Shown: positions 1-10,438, counted from the first letter of the stretch. The stretch is 34,385 nucleotides of DNA from Lachnospiraceae bacterium (GCA_003507655.1 DNUZ01000025.1:1-34385), one strand, 5' to 3'. Program-made: numbers and translations. Notes: generated by a model from the letters alone, not told the origin.

Positions 1-1113
<1,113 letters not shown>

Positions 1114-1178
1114 GGCTGTCAGAAGTACAACGAAGTGAACACTAAGAGAGTTCATATCGATATAGTGATATTTACAAG

Positions 1179-1226
1179 AAAGCCGATATTTTTATTAGAA
1201 AACAATAAGATATCGGCTTCTTTTTC
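1179..1226 (+). terminator. Rho-independent terminator after the glutamate synthase-type gene
   Basis: The left arm AAGCCGATATTTT pairs with the right arm AAGATATCGGCTT with one mismatch, and the right arm runs into TCTTTTTCTT. It lies about 65 bases after the stop codon. Confidence 0.8.
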
Positions 1227-1244
1227 TTGTCATTTTCACAGTGA

Positions 1245-1379
1245 CAGGATATAATAGGTACAGTTCCGGATGAGAACAAAGAAAAAATCTTAAGCGAAAG
1301 GAATTCTGAGATTTTAAGCAGATGGCATAAGGCAGCAGCAAAAGCAGATTCCATAGAGGAATTCCTTGGAAAAATGTAA
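1245..1379 (+). pseudogene. Possible 3' gene remnant (44 codons, no start codon)
   Basis: This frame is open from just after a TGA at 1242 to a TAA at 1377-1379 and has no plausible start or ribosome site. The peptide looks like real protein: charged and helical, containing ILSRWHKAAAKADSIEEF and ending LGKM. This looks like the C-terminus of a family whose 5' part was lost, but I could not identify the family. The rest of the gap (1380-1590) is AT-rich with no gene I can support. Confidence 0.25.
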
Positions 1380-1490
1380 AAAAGTTTTTTGTTCAAAATG
1401 TCAGTATTATCTAAAAATCAAGACAATATCAGTAAGTCAAAATTCAAGTGTTATTTTATTAACAATCTAAGAGTAAATCTAAAGTATTCA

Positions 1491-1537
1491 AAAAAATCCG
1501 CCATATCCATATATAAATATAAATACGACGGATTTTC
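1491..1537 (-). terminator. Terminator of the GntR/ABC operon
   Basis: On the minus strand AAAATCCG pairs with CGGATTTT around an AT-rich loop, and the right arm ends in TTTTTTT. It lies about 55 bases beyond the permease stop. Confidence 0.65.
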
Positions 1538-1589
1538 CAAATACTATTTCATAATTTCTGAAGGTCTTGAATATCTTGAAGGTCTGCCC

Positions 1590-2402
1590 TTACTCCAGAT
1601 TCACCTTCTTCTTCATAATATACCCACACAGGAAGAAAAAGACAACACTAAGCACCAGATTTAACACCATAATAAAACCATAGGTTGCTGTCGGAATATA
1701 ATTCTGTGCATGTGTGATCGCATCTTCATTTCCGGTCAGTCCGACATAAATAGTGCGGATGATCTGGGTTAGGATATTGATCAGAAAATAAGTTAAAAAA
1801 GAGCCGGCTAACCGATGTTTCTGCCAAAGCTGTCCGATACAGATACTTGCATATGGAAGCAGGAGACCGTAAAACGAGGAAACCAGTATAAAGGCGATCA
1901 GGGAAAGCCAGAAAGTACCTGTATGCATGCCGGTATAGTAATAGACCATTCCATCAAAACCGCCAAAAGATGCAAAGTAATTGCTTATTGCATCAAAGAC
2001 ATAGTGATTTGCAAAAATACAAAAGATACTGAAAGCAATCAACAGCGATTCCACAAGGTTCCAGATAAATGCGACGAGCAGCTTACTGCTTAACAGCTCC
2101 CAGGAAGTTACCGGAAGTGTATGCATCAGATAGCCTTCATCACCAAACAGGTTCTTATAAAAACGTACCAACAGATAGATAAAGGATGCAATGCTGACAG
2201 CAAACAATCCTAAGATGTAGAGGATTACACTCAGTCCGCCAAAGAGTCCAAAGCCGATGGAGTCGATGTTAGAATTCTCTGCCGTAAAAAGTGACTGTGC
2301 AAATATTCTTGCAAAAATGGTCAAAACCACAAGAATCAGATAGAGTGGCAGGATGACCTTTGAAGTTGTTTTAAATTCATGTTTCATTAATTTTCCTAAC
2401 AT
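1590..2402 (-). CDS. ABC-2 type transporter permease
   Basis: A 270-residue integral membrane protein with about six hydrophobic segments, near residues 17-36, 52-80, 108-132, 162-185, 200-220 and 240-262. A cytoplasmic loop (GDEGYLMHTLPVTSWELLSSKL) sits after the second pair and is typical of Firmicute ABC-2 permeases next to YtrA-like regulators. It would be the membrane channel for the ATPase encoded just upstream. The start overlaps the ATPase stop by 7 bases, indicating translational coupling, and a terminator follows. Such GntR-ATPase-permease sets often respond to cell-envelope-active compounds. The substrate is unknown, and that role is inference. Confidence 0.85.
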   Translation of the reverse strand: MLGKLMKHEFKTTSKVILPLYLILVVLTIFARIFAQSLFTAENSNIDSIGFGLFGGLSVILYILGLFAVSIASFIYLLVRFYKNLFGDEGYLMHTLPVTSWELLSSKLLVAFIWNLVESLLIAFSIFCIFANHYVFDAISNYFASFGGFDGMVYYYTGMHTGTFWLSLIAFILVSSFYGLLLPYASICIGQLWQKHRLAGSFLTYFLINILTQIIRTIYVGLTGNEDAITHAQNYIPTATYGFIMVLNLVLSVVFFFLCGYIMKKKVNLE

Positions 2403-3091
2403 CTGAATACCTCCCTGAACAGTGCGTCAATGGACATGCCTTCCTCTTCGCGAATGGATTCAACGGAAGCGTCCTTTACAATTTGTCCGTTTTTAATAAA
2501 GATAACCTGATCTAAAATATTTTCAATATCGGCGATCAGGTGTGTGGAGATCAGAATACTTGCATGCTCATCATAGTTCGTGATGATGGTGTTTAAAATA
2601 TAATCCCTTGCCGCAGGATCTACGCCGGCAATCGGTTCATCTAAGATGTAGAGGTCTGCACGGCGTGACATTACTAAAATGAGCTGAACCTTTTCCTTGG
2701 TACCTTTGGACATCGTCTTTAATTTCTGCTTTGGATCGATCTGCAGCTTTTCTAACATATCATAGGCACGTTCCGGCTCAAAGTCCTCATAAAAATCTTT
2801 AAAAAAGTCGATGATCTCATTTACCCGCATACCGCCGCCAAGATAGGTGTGGTCAGGCAGATAGGAGATCACTTTTTTCGATTCCGTACCCACCGGAGCC
2901 TCCTTGATATAGACTTCGCCGGCTGACGGAGTCAGTAAACCGTTTAAAATTTTGATTAGTGTGGTCTTACCACTTCCGTTCGGACCTAACAGTCCGATAA
3001 TGTGTCCTTCCTCAATATCCAAATTGATATGGGAAAGAGCGGTTGTAGAACCATAAGTTTTACTCAGGTCTTTACATGTAACTAAACTCAT
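2396..3091 (-). CDS. ABC transporter ATP-binding protein
   Basis: This 231-residue ATPase has a Walker A motif (GPNGSGKTT, about residues 35-43) and a Walker B motif with catalytic glutamate (LYILDEP). The D-loop is AGVDP and the switch histidine lies in ISTHL. The signature motif is SKGTKEKV rather than canonical LSGGQ, a substitution common in the small YtrB-like exporters paired with GntR repressors. It should energise the downstream permease as a dimer. The gene begins 14 bases after the repressor stop, behind a GGGAGAAGG ribosome site, so all three genes form one transcript. Confidence 0.9.
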   Translation of the reverse strand: MSLVTCKDLSKTYGSTTALSHINLDIEEGHIIGLLGPNGSGKTTLIKILNGLLTPSAGEVYIKEAPVGTESKKVISYLPDHTYLGGGMRVNEIIDFFKDFYEDFEPERAYDMLEKLQIDPKQKLKTMSKGTKEKVQLILVMSRRADLYILDEPIAGVDPAARDYILNTIITNYDEHASILISTHLIADIENILDQVIFIKNGQIVKDASVESIREEEGMSIDALFREVFRC

Positions 3092-3105
3092 TTTTTCCTT
3101 CTCCC

Positions 3106-3468
3106 TTAAATAGTAGTGTGTTGTTGGATCAGTTGGAGTGTTTCCTCTTTGGACATTCCAAGATGTTTCATAGCTTCAAAAAAATCATGGATCTTTTCTT
3201 CGGCAATCTGTTGTTTTAATCCTTCGATCATAGCAGTATCCTCCGTGATAAAACGTCCGCTCGTCCGCTGACTGTAGACTAAGCCGGTTCTTTCGAGTTC
3301 GGAAAGGGCTCTTTGCATAGTGTTCGGATTGACGGCTGCACAGGAGGCAAGCTCTCTGACAGCAGGGAGCCGTTGTCCGGGCTGATAAACACCCGAAATG
3401 ATATCCATTTCAATGCGTTCTACGATCTGTAAAAAAATCGGACGGTCGGAACTGAGATTCCATGGCAT
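3106..3468 (-). CDS. GntR-family (YtrA subfamily) transcriptional repressor
   Basis: At 120 residues this is the short YtrA type: a winged helix (residues about 10-75, with RLPAVRELASCAAVNPNTMQ as the recognition region) plus a short C-terminal dimerisation tail instead of a large ligand domain. It is the first gene of the repressor-ATPase-permease operon, behind a GAGGTGGG ribosome site. The family represses its own operon, and a perfect 6-base inverted repeat lies just upstream at the promoter, which supports autoregulation here. Confidence 0.88.
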   Translation of the reverse strand: MPWNLSSDRPIFLQIVERIEMDIISGVYQPGQRLPAVRELASCAAVNPNTMQRALSELERTGLVYSQRTSGRFITEDTAMIEGLKQQIAEEKIHDFFEAMKHLGMSKEETLQLIQQHTTI

Positions 3469-3492
3469 ACACCCACCTCGTTTCTGATATAT

Positions 3493-3537
3493 GTATTAGT
3501 CAAATAATACAATAATGCAAATGGGAATATTTGTCAA
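3493..3537 (-). promoter_or_regulatory. Promoter with palindromic operator for the YtrA-like operon
   Basis: On the minus strand a -35 TTGACA (3532-3537) and a -10-like TATTGT (3509-3514) are separated by 17 bases. Just downstream, GTATTA-6 bases-TAATAC (3493-3510) is a perfect inverted repeat that overlaps the -10 and the likely transcription start. That is where a GntR repressor would block initiation. Confidence 0.65.
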
Positions 3538-3563
3538 GAAATATTCAAAAAGCAAAGTTTTTA

Positions 3564-4655
3564 TTATTTTCTCATCAGACATTCCATCAGACGGGTATTG
3601 TCCTCCGGTTCCATAAAACAGAAACGGATATATTTATTGTCTAAGAATGGAAACGTAGAGCAGTTGCGGATCATCATACGTTCCCGGATCGTGCGGTCGA
3701 ACATTTCATCAGCATTCATATCCTCCCGAAGCAGGCGGAGTAACATAAAGTTTGCCTTTGGTACATAGGCTTTGAAATCCGGGTGGGAAGCAAATGCTTC
3801 ATAGATCCTTGAACGCTCTTTTGAGATCAGGGATTTCGTTTTTTCAATATAATCGGTGTCGGTAAACATCAATTCTCCGGCAATTACGGCAAGGGAATTG
3901 ATTGTCCACGGATTTTTTCGTGTATTAATAGCTTTGATCAGATCCGGATTTCCGGTAATGGCATAGCCCAGACGGAGTCCCGGAGCTGCAAAGAATTTAG
4001 AAGTTCCTCTTAATATAATGATATTGTTGTAAAAGTTTGTCAGTGGAACAGCAGTGATCTCGTCCATATTTTCGGCAAATTCCACATAGGTTTCATCTAC
4101 CATCACAAAAATATCATGCTGTTTGCAGACATCTAAGATCAGACGCATGTCTTTTCTGGTGATCGCAGTAGAAGTCGGGTTATTCGGATTGCAGAGTACC
4201 AAAAGATCAATATTTTCATTGAGGTGTGCAGTAAAGTCCGCAACGTTTAAATGAAAGTCATTGTCTTCACGCAGCGGATAGTACAGGGTGGTACCACCGC
4301 CTAAAGAAATTTCACGCTCATATTCGGAATAAGTAGGACCGATGATCATCGCTTTTTTCGGATGTTCGATCTGGATAAAAAGAGAGATCAGCTCTGTAGA
4401 ACCGTTACCGACAATGACATGTTCTGCCTCACAGCCGCAATAGCCGGCGATACACTGTCTTAAAGAAGTGTATTCTCTGTCCGGATAGGCGGTAATGGCA
4501 TCGATATGTTCGGTCAGAGTCCTGCGTAAAAGGGGGGAGATCCCAAGCGGATTGACGTTGGCACTGAAGCTGATGATCTCTTCTTTTCTGATGCCGTAAA
4601 TTTTTTCTATTTTTTCTAAATCACTTCCATGAAAATGATCCTGATGCTGTAACAT
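3564..4655 (-). CDS. CobD-like PLP-dependent aminotransferase/decarboxylase
   Basis: A 363-residue fold-type I PLP enzyme. The N-terminal HGSDLEKIEKIYG followed by FSANVNPLG is typical of L-threonine-O-3-phosphate decarboxylase (CobD), which makes aminopropanol phosphate for the cobalamin nucleotide loop. The core has NPNNPT, VDETYVEF and the PLP lysine in LRGTSKFFAAPGLRLGY. I start it at the ATG at 4655: it has GGAGG eight bases upstream, whereas the more upstream TTG lies inside that ribosome site. It stands alone between two other transcription units with no cobalamin genes nearby, so histidinol-phosphate aminotransferase-like activity remains possible. Confidence 0.75.
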   Translation of the reverse strand: MLQHQDHFHGSDLEKIEKIYGIRKEEIISFSANVNPLGISPLLRRTLTEHIDAITAYPDREYTSLRQCIAGYCGCEAEHVIVGNGSTELISLFIQIEHPKKAMIIGPTYSEYEREISLGGGTTLYYPLREDNDFHLNVADFTAHLNENIDLLVLCNPNNPTSTAITRKDMRLILDVCKQHDIFVMVDETYVEFAENMDEITAVPLTNFYNNIIILRGTSKFFAAPGLRLGYAITGNPDLIKAINTRKNPWTINSLAVIAGELMFTDTDYIEKTKSLISKERSRIYEAFASHPDFKAYVPKANFMLLRLLREDMNADEMFDRTIRERMMIRNCSTFPFLDNKYIRFCFMEPEDNTRLMECLMRK

Positions 4656-4696
4656 ATGATATACCTCCAAATGCTGACAGGGTGCAGAAAGAGCAG

Positions 4697-4725
4697 TTGC
4701 ACGAACCTGTGAAATAGTTTATAAT
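4697..4725 (+). promoter_or_regulatory. Sigma-A type promoter for the giant-protein/Hsp70-like operon
   Basis: TTGCAC (4697-4702) and a perfect TATAAT (4720-4725) are spaced by 17 bases. A second TATAAT lies at 4730-4735. The first gene of the operon starts about 55 bases downstream. Confidence 0.65.
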
Positions 4726-4781
4726 CTATTATAATCGACTTGTGCGAAAAAGCAATAAAAACCAGATAAGCAGGTGACATT

Positions 4782-7700
4782 TTGCGTAGACGGATTTATA
4801 ATCTGGCAAATGGTAAATTTGAATATGAGAAACCGGAATTGCTGCTCTCAACAGACCGGCTGGAATTAAAAGTAGTAGAGGGGCAGAACTATAAAGGAAG
4901 CTTTACGATAAGAAGCGGTAACGGGCTTCCTCTGCGTGGTGTGATCTATACCTCCGATGTACGGATGGAGTGTATGAATCCGCAGTTTGAGGGAGAAGAG
5001 GTTCATATTCAATTTGAATTTCATAGTGAAGGTCTGATGGAAGGGAATATTCAAAAGGGTGAGTTTTACATAATCTGTAACCAGAATGAATATAACCTTT
5101 CTTTTGTTGTAAATATTTCCAAATTATATCCAAAGACTTCCATCGGAACGATCCGTTCTATTTATGAATTTGCAAAATTAGCGGCAAAAGACAAAAATGA
5201 AGCCTATGAGATTTTTACATCCCCAATGTTTGTAAATCTGATAAAAGAAGAGGAAGTTCGTGAAAGAATGCTCTACGAGGGACTTTGCCGTCCGGGAGCA
5301 GGCATGCAGGATATGGAGGAGTTTCTGATCGCATGCAAACAGAAGGAAACGGTCTTACTGACCATGGATGAAAAGAGCAAAGAGTATTGTGATATAACAC
5401 AGAGCAGAAAAGAGACACTTGTTTTAAGAAAAAGAGAGTGGGGATATTTAGAACTTGAGATTACAAGTGATGCCTCCTTTTTACATCCTGTAAAAAAGCA
5501 GATGACAACCGCTGACTTTATCGGGAGTATGCTTCAGGTGGAGTATCTGATTGAAAAAGAAAAGCTTCATGCAGGAAAAAACTATGGAAAGCTGACGTTA
5601 AAAAGCCCTTATCAGACACTGGAGCATACAGTCTGTGTATATCAGAAAGAACAGAGGGAAGCTGTGCCGGAAAAGTGGGAAGAACATACGGAACTTTCCA
5701 AAATGAAGTGCAGACTGACGGAAAGCTATATTCGTTTCCGGTTAAAACAGATGACATTAGGAGAGTGGGTAATGGGATCGAATGAAATCCTCGACCATTT
5801 CATTGCTGCTTTTCCGAGTGAACATTGGTATGGCCTGATGAAGGCACAGGTGCTACTTATCAACCGGCAGAGACAGGAAGCCGAGTGGATATTAGATGAA
5901 AAGAAGAAAACGATCACGGACACAAAGAGCGTAGCGTGGGCATATTACCTCTATCTGACCACCCTTTTGATCCGCGAGGACAGTTATGCAGATAAGGTGT
6001 TAAAGAACGTGGAAGACATCTGCAGGGTGCATAACAAAGATATGCGTCTGGTGTGGATCTTATTATTTTTACGGGGAGATTATGCAAAGAATGCAGCATT
6101 AAAATACTATGCCATAAGAGAACAGGTCATGGGCGGATGCACCAGTCCGTATTTTTATTTAGAGGCATATCTGCTGCTTGAAAAAGAACCGTATATTATG
6201 ACGGAGATGGGCGAGTTTGAATGCCGTCTGCTGCTCTGGGCATGCAGGAAGCATGCAATCACAAAAGAGCTTGCCATACAGGTGACCCATTTAGCAGGAG
6301 ATCTGCGTACCTATGAGGAGCGGGTCTATAAGATTCTTTGCGGCTGCTATGAGATCTATCCGCAAGAGGAACTGCTGACCGTGATCTGTGCCTATCTGAT
6401 CAAGGGACAGAAATACGATACGCTATATCATCACTGGTATGAAGAGGGAATTACCGCAGATCTGCGTTTAGCAGGTTTATATGAAGCCTTTGTCTATTCG
6501 ATGGATGCAAGGGAAGTGCGTCAGGTACCTAAGATGGTACAGATGTATTTCCGTTATCACAGCAGTCTTCCGTATGCACAAAAAGCGGCACTCTATGTCA
6601 ATATTATTGCAAATAAAGAAAGTCAGCCGTCTGTCTACGCAAGTTATGAAAGAACCATGGAGCGTTTTGCCTTAGAACAGATATTAGAGCGGCATATGGA
6701 TGATAATCTTGCGGTTATCTATGATACATTTTTAACGGAAAATATGATACAAAACGAGACGGCAAAGGCATTAGGGCAGTTGTTGTTTTATCATAAGCTG
6801 ACTTGCTTTGATAAAGATGCCGTTCGTCTTTATGTAGTGCACAGACAGTTAAAAGATGGCTTTTCGGTATCGATCCAGAACGGAACTGCATATTTTCCCA
6901 TCTATTCTTCCGATTATGTCATTCTTTTAGAGGACCGGAAAGGAAACCGTTATGCCTCCGGTATGGAGTATCAGTTAGAAAAATTGATGCGTCCCGGCAG
7001 ATTTATAAAAAAATGCATGGAGCAGGCACCGGAGTGTGAATCGTTTTTTATTTATCAGTTAGACAAAAAACCATTCCATGAGGAATTAGATGAAAAGGAG
7101 TTAGAACTTCTGCGCAGATTCTTACGCATGGATTCGGTCAGTGAGGAATACAGAACCTATCTGTTCCCGGAGATCATAAGGCTGCATCAGGTCAATCAGG
7201 TAAATTTAGATATCAGAGAGTATTTAAAACGGATCAATCCGTCAATGCTGAATCAGAGTGCGAGAAAATATATGGTAGAGCTTTTAGTCGACAGACATGC
7301 TTATCGGGAGGCATATGCATGGCTGCAGCGATATGGCATTGAAGAAATTGATGCCGTGCGGTTAGCCGCAGTTGCCGGAAGCATGGCAGGAAAAGAGGAG
7401 TATGCAGACGAAGAATTCCTGGTATATCTTTGTGCAGAAGCCTTTTTTGGTGGAAAATATGACGAAGCTATCCTGAAATATCTGTGTGAGAATTATGATG
7501 GTTCGACAAAACGACTAGGAGAGATCTGGCAGGCAGCAAAACAGTTTGGGATTGAGACTTATGGTTTAGAAGAACATATTTTGATCCAGCTGCTGTATTC
7601 TACGGAGTATATGGAATATACGGAAGAAATTTTTGAAAGCTATTGTAGAAATGGTGGAAAAGAGATCATAAAAGATGCCTATCTGAACTATTTTTCACAG

Positions 7701-8327
7701 GCATACTTTGTAGAACATATGGTGATCAGCGAACGATTCTTCAGACATCTGGTGGAACGACCGGAAGAAAAACAGATACTGGTGTGCCGTTTGGCAATTT
7801 TAAAATATCTTGCATCCCATAAAGATAAGCAGGAAGAATACATGGAACTGTCAGATACCTATCTGGCAGATTTTACGGCAGAAAAGATTTATTTTTCGTT
7901 TTATCGAAGATTTCCTGTCTTTTTACAGCAAAAATATGGTTTTTATGATAAGGTATTTATAGAGTATCAGAATCGGAGAGGAAACCGTGTCTTTTTGCAC
8001 TATCGGAGCGGGGAACATGATGAATACCGTACCATGGAAATGAAGGAAGCCTATGGTGGGATTTTTATCAGTGATTTCTTACTGTTTTTTGGTGAAAATA
8101 TCCAATATTACGTCAGTCAGATGCGGGAAGAAAAAGAACAGATATTAGAAAGCAATCAGATTACGGGAAGCATGGTATGTGAAGAACAGGACAAGAGTCG
8201 GTATACGCTTTTAAATCAGCTGATCACACAGACCATTCTCGAAGAGGATATCAAAAAGACAAAAGAAATGATGATAGAATACGAAGAGCAGCAACAGCTC
8301 TGTAAGAGACTCTTTGAGGTTCTATAA
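4782..8327 (+). CDS. Giant helical-repeat protein, DUF5717-like, function unknown
   Basis: A 1181-residue soluble protein with no signal peptide or membrane segment. The first ~110 residues are beta-rich, with a possible Ig-like strand pattern (VVEGQNYKGSFTIRSGNG). The long middle is alpha-helical with many TPR-like helix pairs. The last ~110 residues form a separate beta/alpha domain (FLHYR, then GGIFISDFLLFFGENIQYYV) ending in a coiled coil. From memory this matches the DUF5717 family of Lachnospiraceae. The start is a TTG behind AGGTG; no better start is visible. It leads an operon with a Hsp70-like ATPase 11 bases downstream, so it may be a scaffold or client-binding partner of that ATPase. 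That role is inference. Confidence 0.8.
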   Translation: MRRRIYNLANGKFEYEKPELLLSTDRLELKVVEGQNYKGSFTIRSGNGLPLRGVIYTSDVRMECMNPQFEGEEVHIQFEFHSEGLMEGNIQKGEFYIICNQNEYNLSFVVNISKLYPKTSIGTIRSIYEFAKLAAKDKNEAYEIFTSPMFVNLIKEEEVRERMLYEGLCRPGAGMQDMEEFLIACKQKETVLLTMDEKSKEYCDITQSRKETLVLRKREWGYLELEITSDASFLHPVKKQMTTADFIGSMLQVEYLIEKEKLHAGKNYGKLTLKSPYQTLEHTVCVYQKEQREAVPEKWEEHTELSKMKCRLTESYIRFRLKQMTLGEWVMGSNEILDHFIAAFPSEHWYGLMKAQVLLINRQRQEAEWILDEKKKTITDTKSVAWAYYLYLTTLLIREDSYADKVLKNVEDICRVHNKDMRLVWILLFLRGDYAKNAALKYYAIREQVMGGCTSPYFYLEAYLLLEKEPYIMTEMGEFECRLLLWACRKHAITKELAIQVTHLAGDLRTYEERVYKILCGCYEIYPQEELLTVICAYLIKGQKYDTLYHHWYEEGITADLRLAGLYEAFVYSMDAREVRQVPKMVQMYFRYHSSLPYAQKAALYVNIIANKESQPSVYASYERTMERFALEQILERHMDDNLAVIYDTFLTENMIQNETAKALGQLLFYHKLTCFDKDAVRLYVVHRQLKDGFSVSIQNGTAYFPIYSSDYVILLEDRKGNRYASGMEYQLEKLMRPGRFIKKCMEQAPECESFFIYQLDKKPFHEELDEKELELLRRFLRMDSVSEEYRTYLFPEIIRLHQVNQVNLDIREYLKRINPSMLNQSARKYMVELLVDRHAYREAYAWLQRYGIEEIDAVRLAAVAGSMAGKEEYADEEFLVYLCAEAFFGGKYDEAILKYLCENYDGSTKRLGEIWQAAKQFGIETYGLEEHILIQLLYSTEYMEYTEEIFESYCRNGGKEIIKDAYLNYFSQAYFVEHMVISERFFRHLVERPEEKQILVCRLAILKYLASHKDKQEEYMELSDTYLADFTAEKIYFSFYRRFPVFLQQKYGFYDKVFIEYQNRRGNRVFLHYRSGEHDEYRTMEMKEAYGGIFISDFLLFFGENIQYYVSQMREEKEQILESNQITGSMVCEEQDKSRYTLLNQLITQTILEEDIKKTKEMMIEYEEQQQLCKRLFEVL

Positions 8328-8338
8328 AGGAGAAAGTT

Positions 8339-9574
8339 ATGAGTGAGAGACTTTTGGACAAATTATATATTGGTATTGATCTGAAAGAAGAGTCGGCAAT
8401 GCTCAGTTACTTTCATCCGGGTATGGAACGTCCTGCAACGGTCAGTTTTGTAGCAGGAAGCTCTGAATACAGTCTGCCACTGGTGGTTGCAAAACGCCAT
8501 GGTATCGGACAATGGGTTTACGGTAAAGATGCAGAGCGTTTAGCAGAGGCAGGACAGGGAACGAAAGCAGAGAATCTGTTCCGGCAGGCACTAAATAAAA
8601 ACAGGATAACGGTAGAGGGCAGAGAGTATCCGGCGGAGGATCTGTTCCTTTTATTTATAAAAAAAATCTTATCCATCCCGAATAAACTCGACAGGGAACG
8701 GAAACTAGAACGTCTGGTCTTTGCGGTGCAGACCGTCACGGAAGAATGTGTTCGTCTGTTAGACCGGGTTCGACGGGAATTAGAGCTGTCAGAGGAGCAG
8801 TTTGAAGTGGTAGACTATAAAGAATGTTTTTGTTTTTATCATTGCAATCAGGAGGAAAAACTTCAGAATCATCAGGCAGGATTATTTGGTGGCAGCAGTG
8901 AGAAAATCGTGTATTATAGTCTGGAAAAAGAGAAACGAACGAAGCCCTGTGTGGTTACGATAAAAGAACAGAAACTGGGCATACTGACAGATGACAAAGA
9001 TGCAGGGTTTTTAGCAATGGCACAGCAGGCATTCGACAAGCAGCTTGTGTCTACGGTCTATTTTGTCGGAAGTGCGTTTGACGGTGGATGGATGCAGGAA
9101 TCTTTAAAATATATCTGCCGTGGACGACGGGCATTTTTAGGGAAGAATCTATATTCTCTGGGTGCATGTTTTGTGGCATTCCAAAAAAAAGAGACAGAGC
9201 AGGAATATGTATATTTAGGGGACAGCGAGTTCAAGATGAACATCAGTCTGAAGGTAAAGAAAAAGCAGGAATTGGAATTTTATTCGCTTGTAACTGCCGG
9301 AGAGAACTGGTATTTAAAGGAGCATAGCTGTGAGGTGATCTTAGACGGTACGGATACCGTGGAACTGTGGTTACAGCATCCATATGGAAGGGAGGCAAAA
9401 ATAGAGAGTTTAGAGCTTGCGGACCTTCCCGACAGACCGGAACGAACCACAAGACTCAGAATCACGGTACATTTGCTGGGAGATACGAAAGCAGAGATAG
9501 AGATTGCGGACCTTGGATTCGGAGAATTGTTTCCGTCTAGTGGGAAAGTATGGAAGTATACAATGGAATTTTAG
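8339..9574 (+). CDS. Divergent Hsp70/actin-fold ATPase, DUF5716-like
   Basis: This 411-residue protein shows a degenerate Hsp70/actin nucleotide-binding pattern. YIGIDLKEESAMLSYF at residues ~10-25 matches the phosphate-1 loop, although the usual GTTNS is replaced. Around residue 240, VYFVGSAFDGGWMQESLKYI matches the adenosine motif VGGSSRIP..QE, and NLYSLGACFVAF matches the alpha-helix that closes the fold. The last ~130 residues would be a substrate-like beta domain, as in Hsp70, with DUF5716_C as my best guess. ATP binding is not assured because the phosphate loop is changed. It is tightly coupled to the giant protein upstream (AAAGGAG site, 11-base gap). Confidence 0.72.
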   Translation: MSERLLDKLYIGIDLKEESAMLSYFHPGMERPATVSFVAGSSEYSLPLVVAKRHGIGQWVYGKDAERLAEAGQGTKAENLFRQALNKNRITVEGREYPAEDLFLLFIKKILSIPNKLDRERKLERLVFAVQTVTEECVRLLDRVRRELELSEEQFEVVDYKECFCFYHCNQEEKLQNHQAGLFGGSSEKIVYYSLEKEKRTKPCVVTIKEQKLGILTDDKDAGFLAMAQQAFDKQLVSTVYFVGSAFDGGWMQESLKYICRGRRAFLGKNLYSLGACFVAFQKKETEQEYVYLGDSEFKMNISLKVKKKQELEFYSLVTAGENWYLKEHSCEVILDGTDTVELWLQHPYGREAKIESLELADLPDRPERTTRLRITVHLLGDTKAEIEIADLGFGELFPSSGKVWKYTMEF

Positions 9575-9586
9575 AGGAGGAAGACG

Positions 9587-10432
9587 ATGGGACAGTTATT
9601 ATTTTGTAGTCATGCCTTAGCAAAAAAACCATATGATATAGAGAGTGCTTCCTTAAATATATATTCCTTAGAGGAGATGAGCTATTATCTGATCCACAAT
9701 GCAGAATTTGTGGAGATGGACTTTGTCGGAAGGACATTCTGCGACTGGGTAAGAACGGAGATCAAAGAGGAAGGACTTGCTTGCAAATTAGAAGAGGCAT
9801 TAGAACAGGGGGTGCCTTCTTATGAATTTGCAAGGATTCTTTTAGAGGAGACCGGCTATGCGACCGAGGCGGAACAGCAGGCTGCCATGGAGATTTTCAG
9901 ACAGTTAGAGGAAAAGGACGAGCTTTCAAGGCATAAACTGCGTGCAGACCGTCTGTTGCGGCGTGGAAAATATCATTGCGCCATGGAGGAATATCGTTGG
10001 ATCTTACAGAATCAGACAGAAGAGACACAGGAGGCGTTCTTAGGAGATGTGAGCCACAATTTAGGAACCGCCTATGCAAATCTGTTTCTGTTTTCCCAGG
10101 CGGCAGATTGTTACAAAACAGCTTATGAGAAGAATACAAACCCAAGTTCCCAAAAGTCAGAATTATTTTGTCTGTTCTTAGCAGATAAGAAAGAAAAACA
10201 AAGCGAACGGGCGAAAGAATACGGGATTGGCACAGAACAACTCAAAGAGTATGAAAGAGAATTAGAAGCGATAAAAGAGCAGCTTCCTTTGGATGAAAAT
10301 GTAAAAAAGATCCGGAACCTATATGAGGCTTATGAAAAAGGAACAAAGGAAGAAATAAAAGCAGAGACAAAAGCAGAAATTTACGGGATCGTCCATAAAT
10401 GGCGTCAGGAATATGAGAAGTATGGCAGGTAA
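9587..10432 (+). CDS. Helical-repeat (TPR-like) protein, unknown function
   Basis: A 281-residue, mostly helical, charged cytoplasmic protein. Residues ~120-190 form TPR-like helix pairs, with GDVSHNLGTAYANLFLFSQA followed by an AADCYKTAYEKN-type helix. The C-terminal ~70 residues are a highly charged coiled coil. The N-terminal ~90 residues (MGQLLFCSHALAKKPYDIES) form a conserved-looking cap I do not recognise. The gene has an AGGAGG site 12 bases after the Hsp70-like gene. In this operon it could be a co-chaperone-like adaptor, but there is no J-domain HPD motif. Confidence 0.75.
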   Translation: MGQLLFCSHALAKKPYDIESASLNIYSLEEMSYYLIHNAEFVEMDFVGRTFCDWVRTEIKEEGLACKLEEALEQGVPSYEFARILLEETGYATEAEQQAAMEIFRQLEEKDELSRHKLRADRLLRRGKYHCAMEEYRWILQNQTEETQEAFLGDVSHNLGTAYANLFLFSQAADCYKTAYEKNTNPSSQKSELFCLFLADKKEKQSERAKEYGIGTEQLKEYERELEAIKEQLPLDENVKKIRNLYEAYEKGTKEEIKAETKAEIYGIVHKWRQEYEKYGR

Positions 10433-10438
10433 GAAATA

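Noticed and set aside
1389..1664. A 91-codon rightward frame over the terminator and the permease 3' end
   Set aside because: Low-complexity AT-rich translation, no ribosome site, and it runs antisense into a real gene.
3564..4670. Longer form of the CobD-like gene from a TTG at 4670
   Set aside because: The TTG lies inside the GGAGG ribosome site of the ATG at 4655, so the shorter form is preferred.
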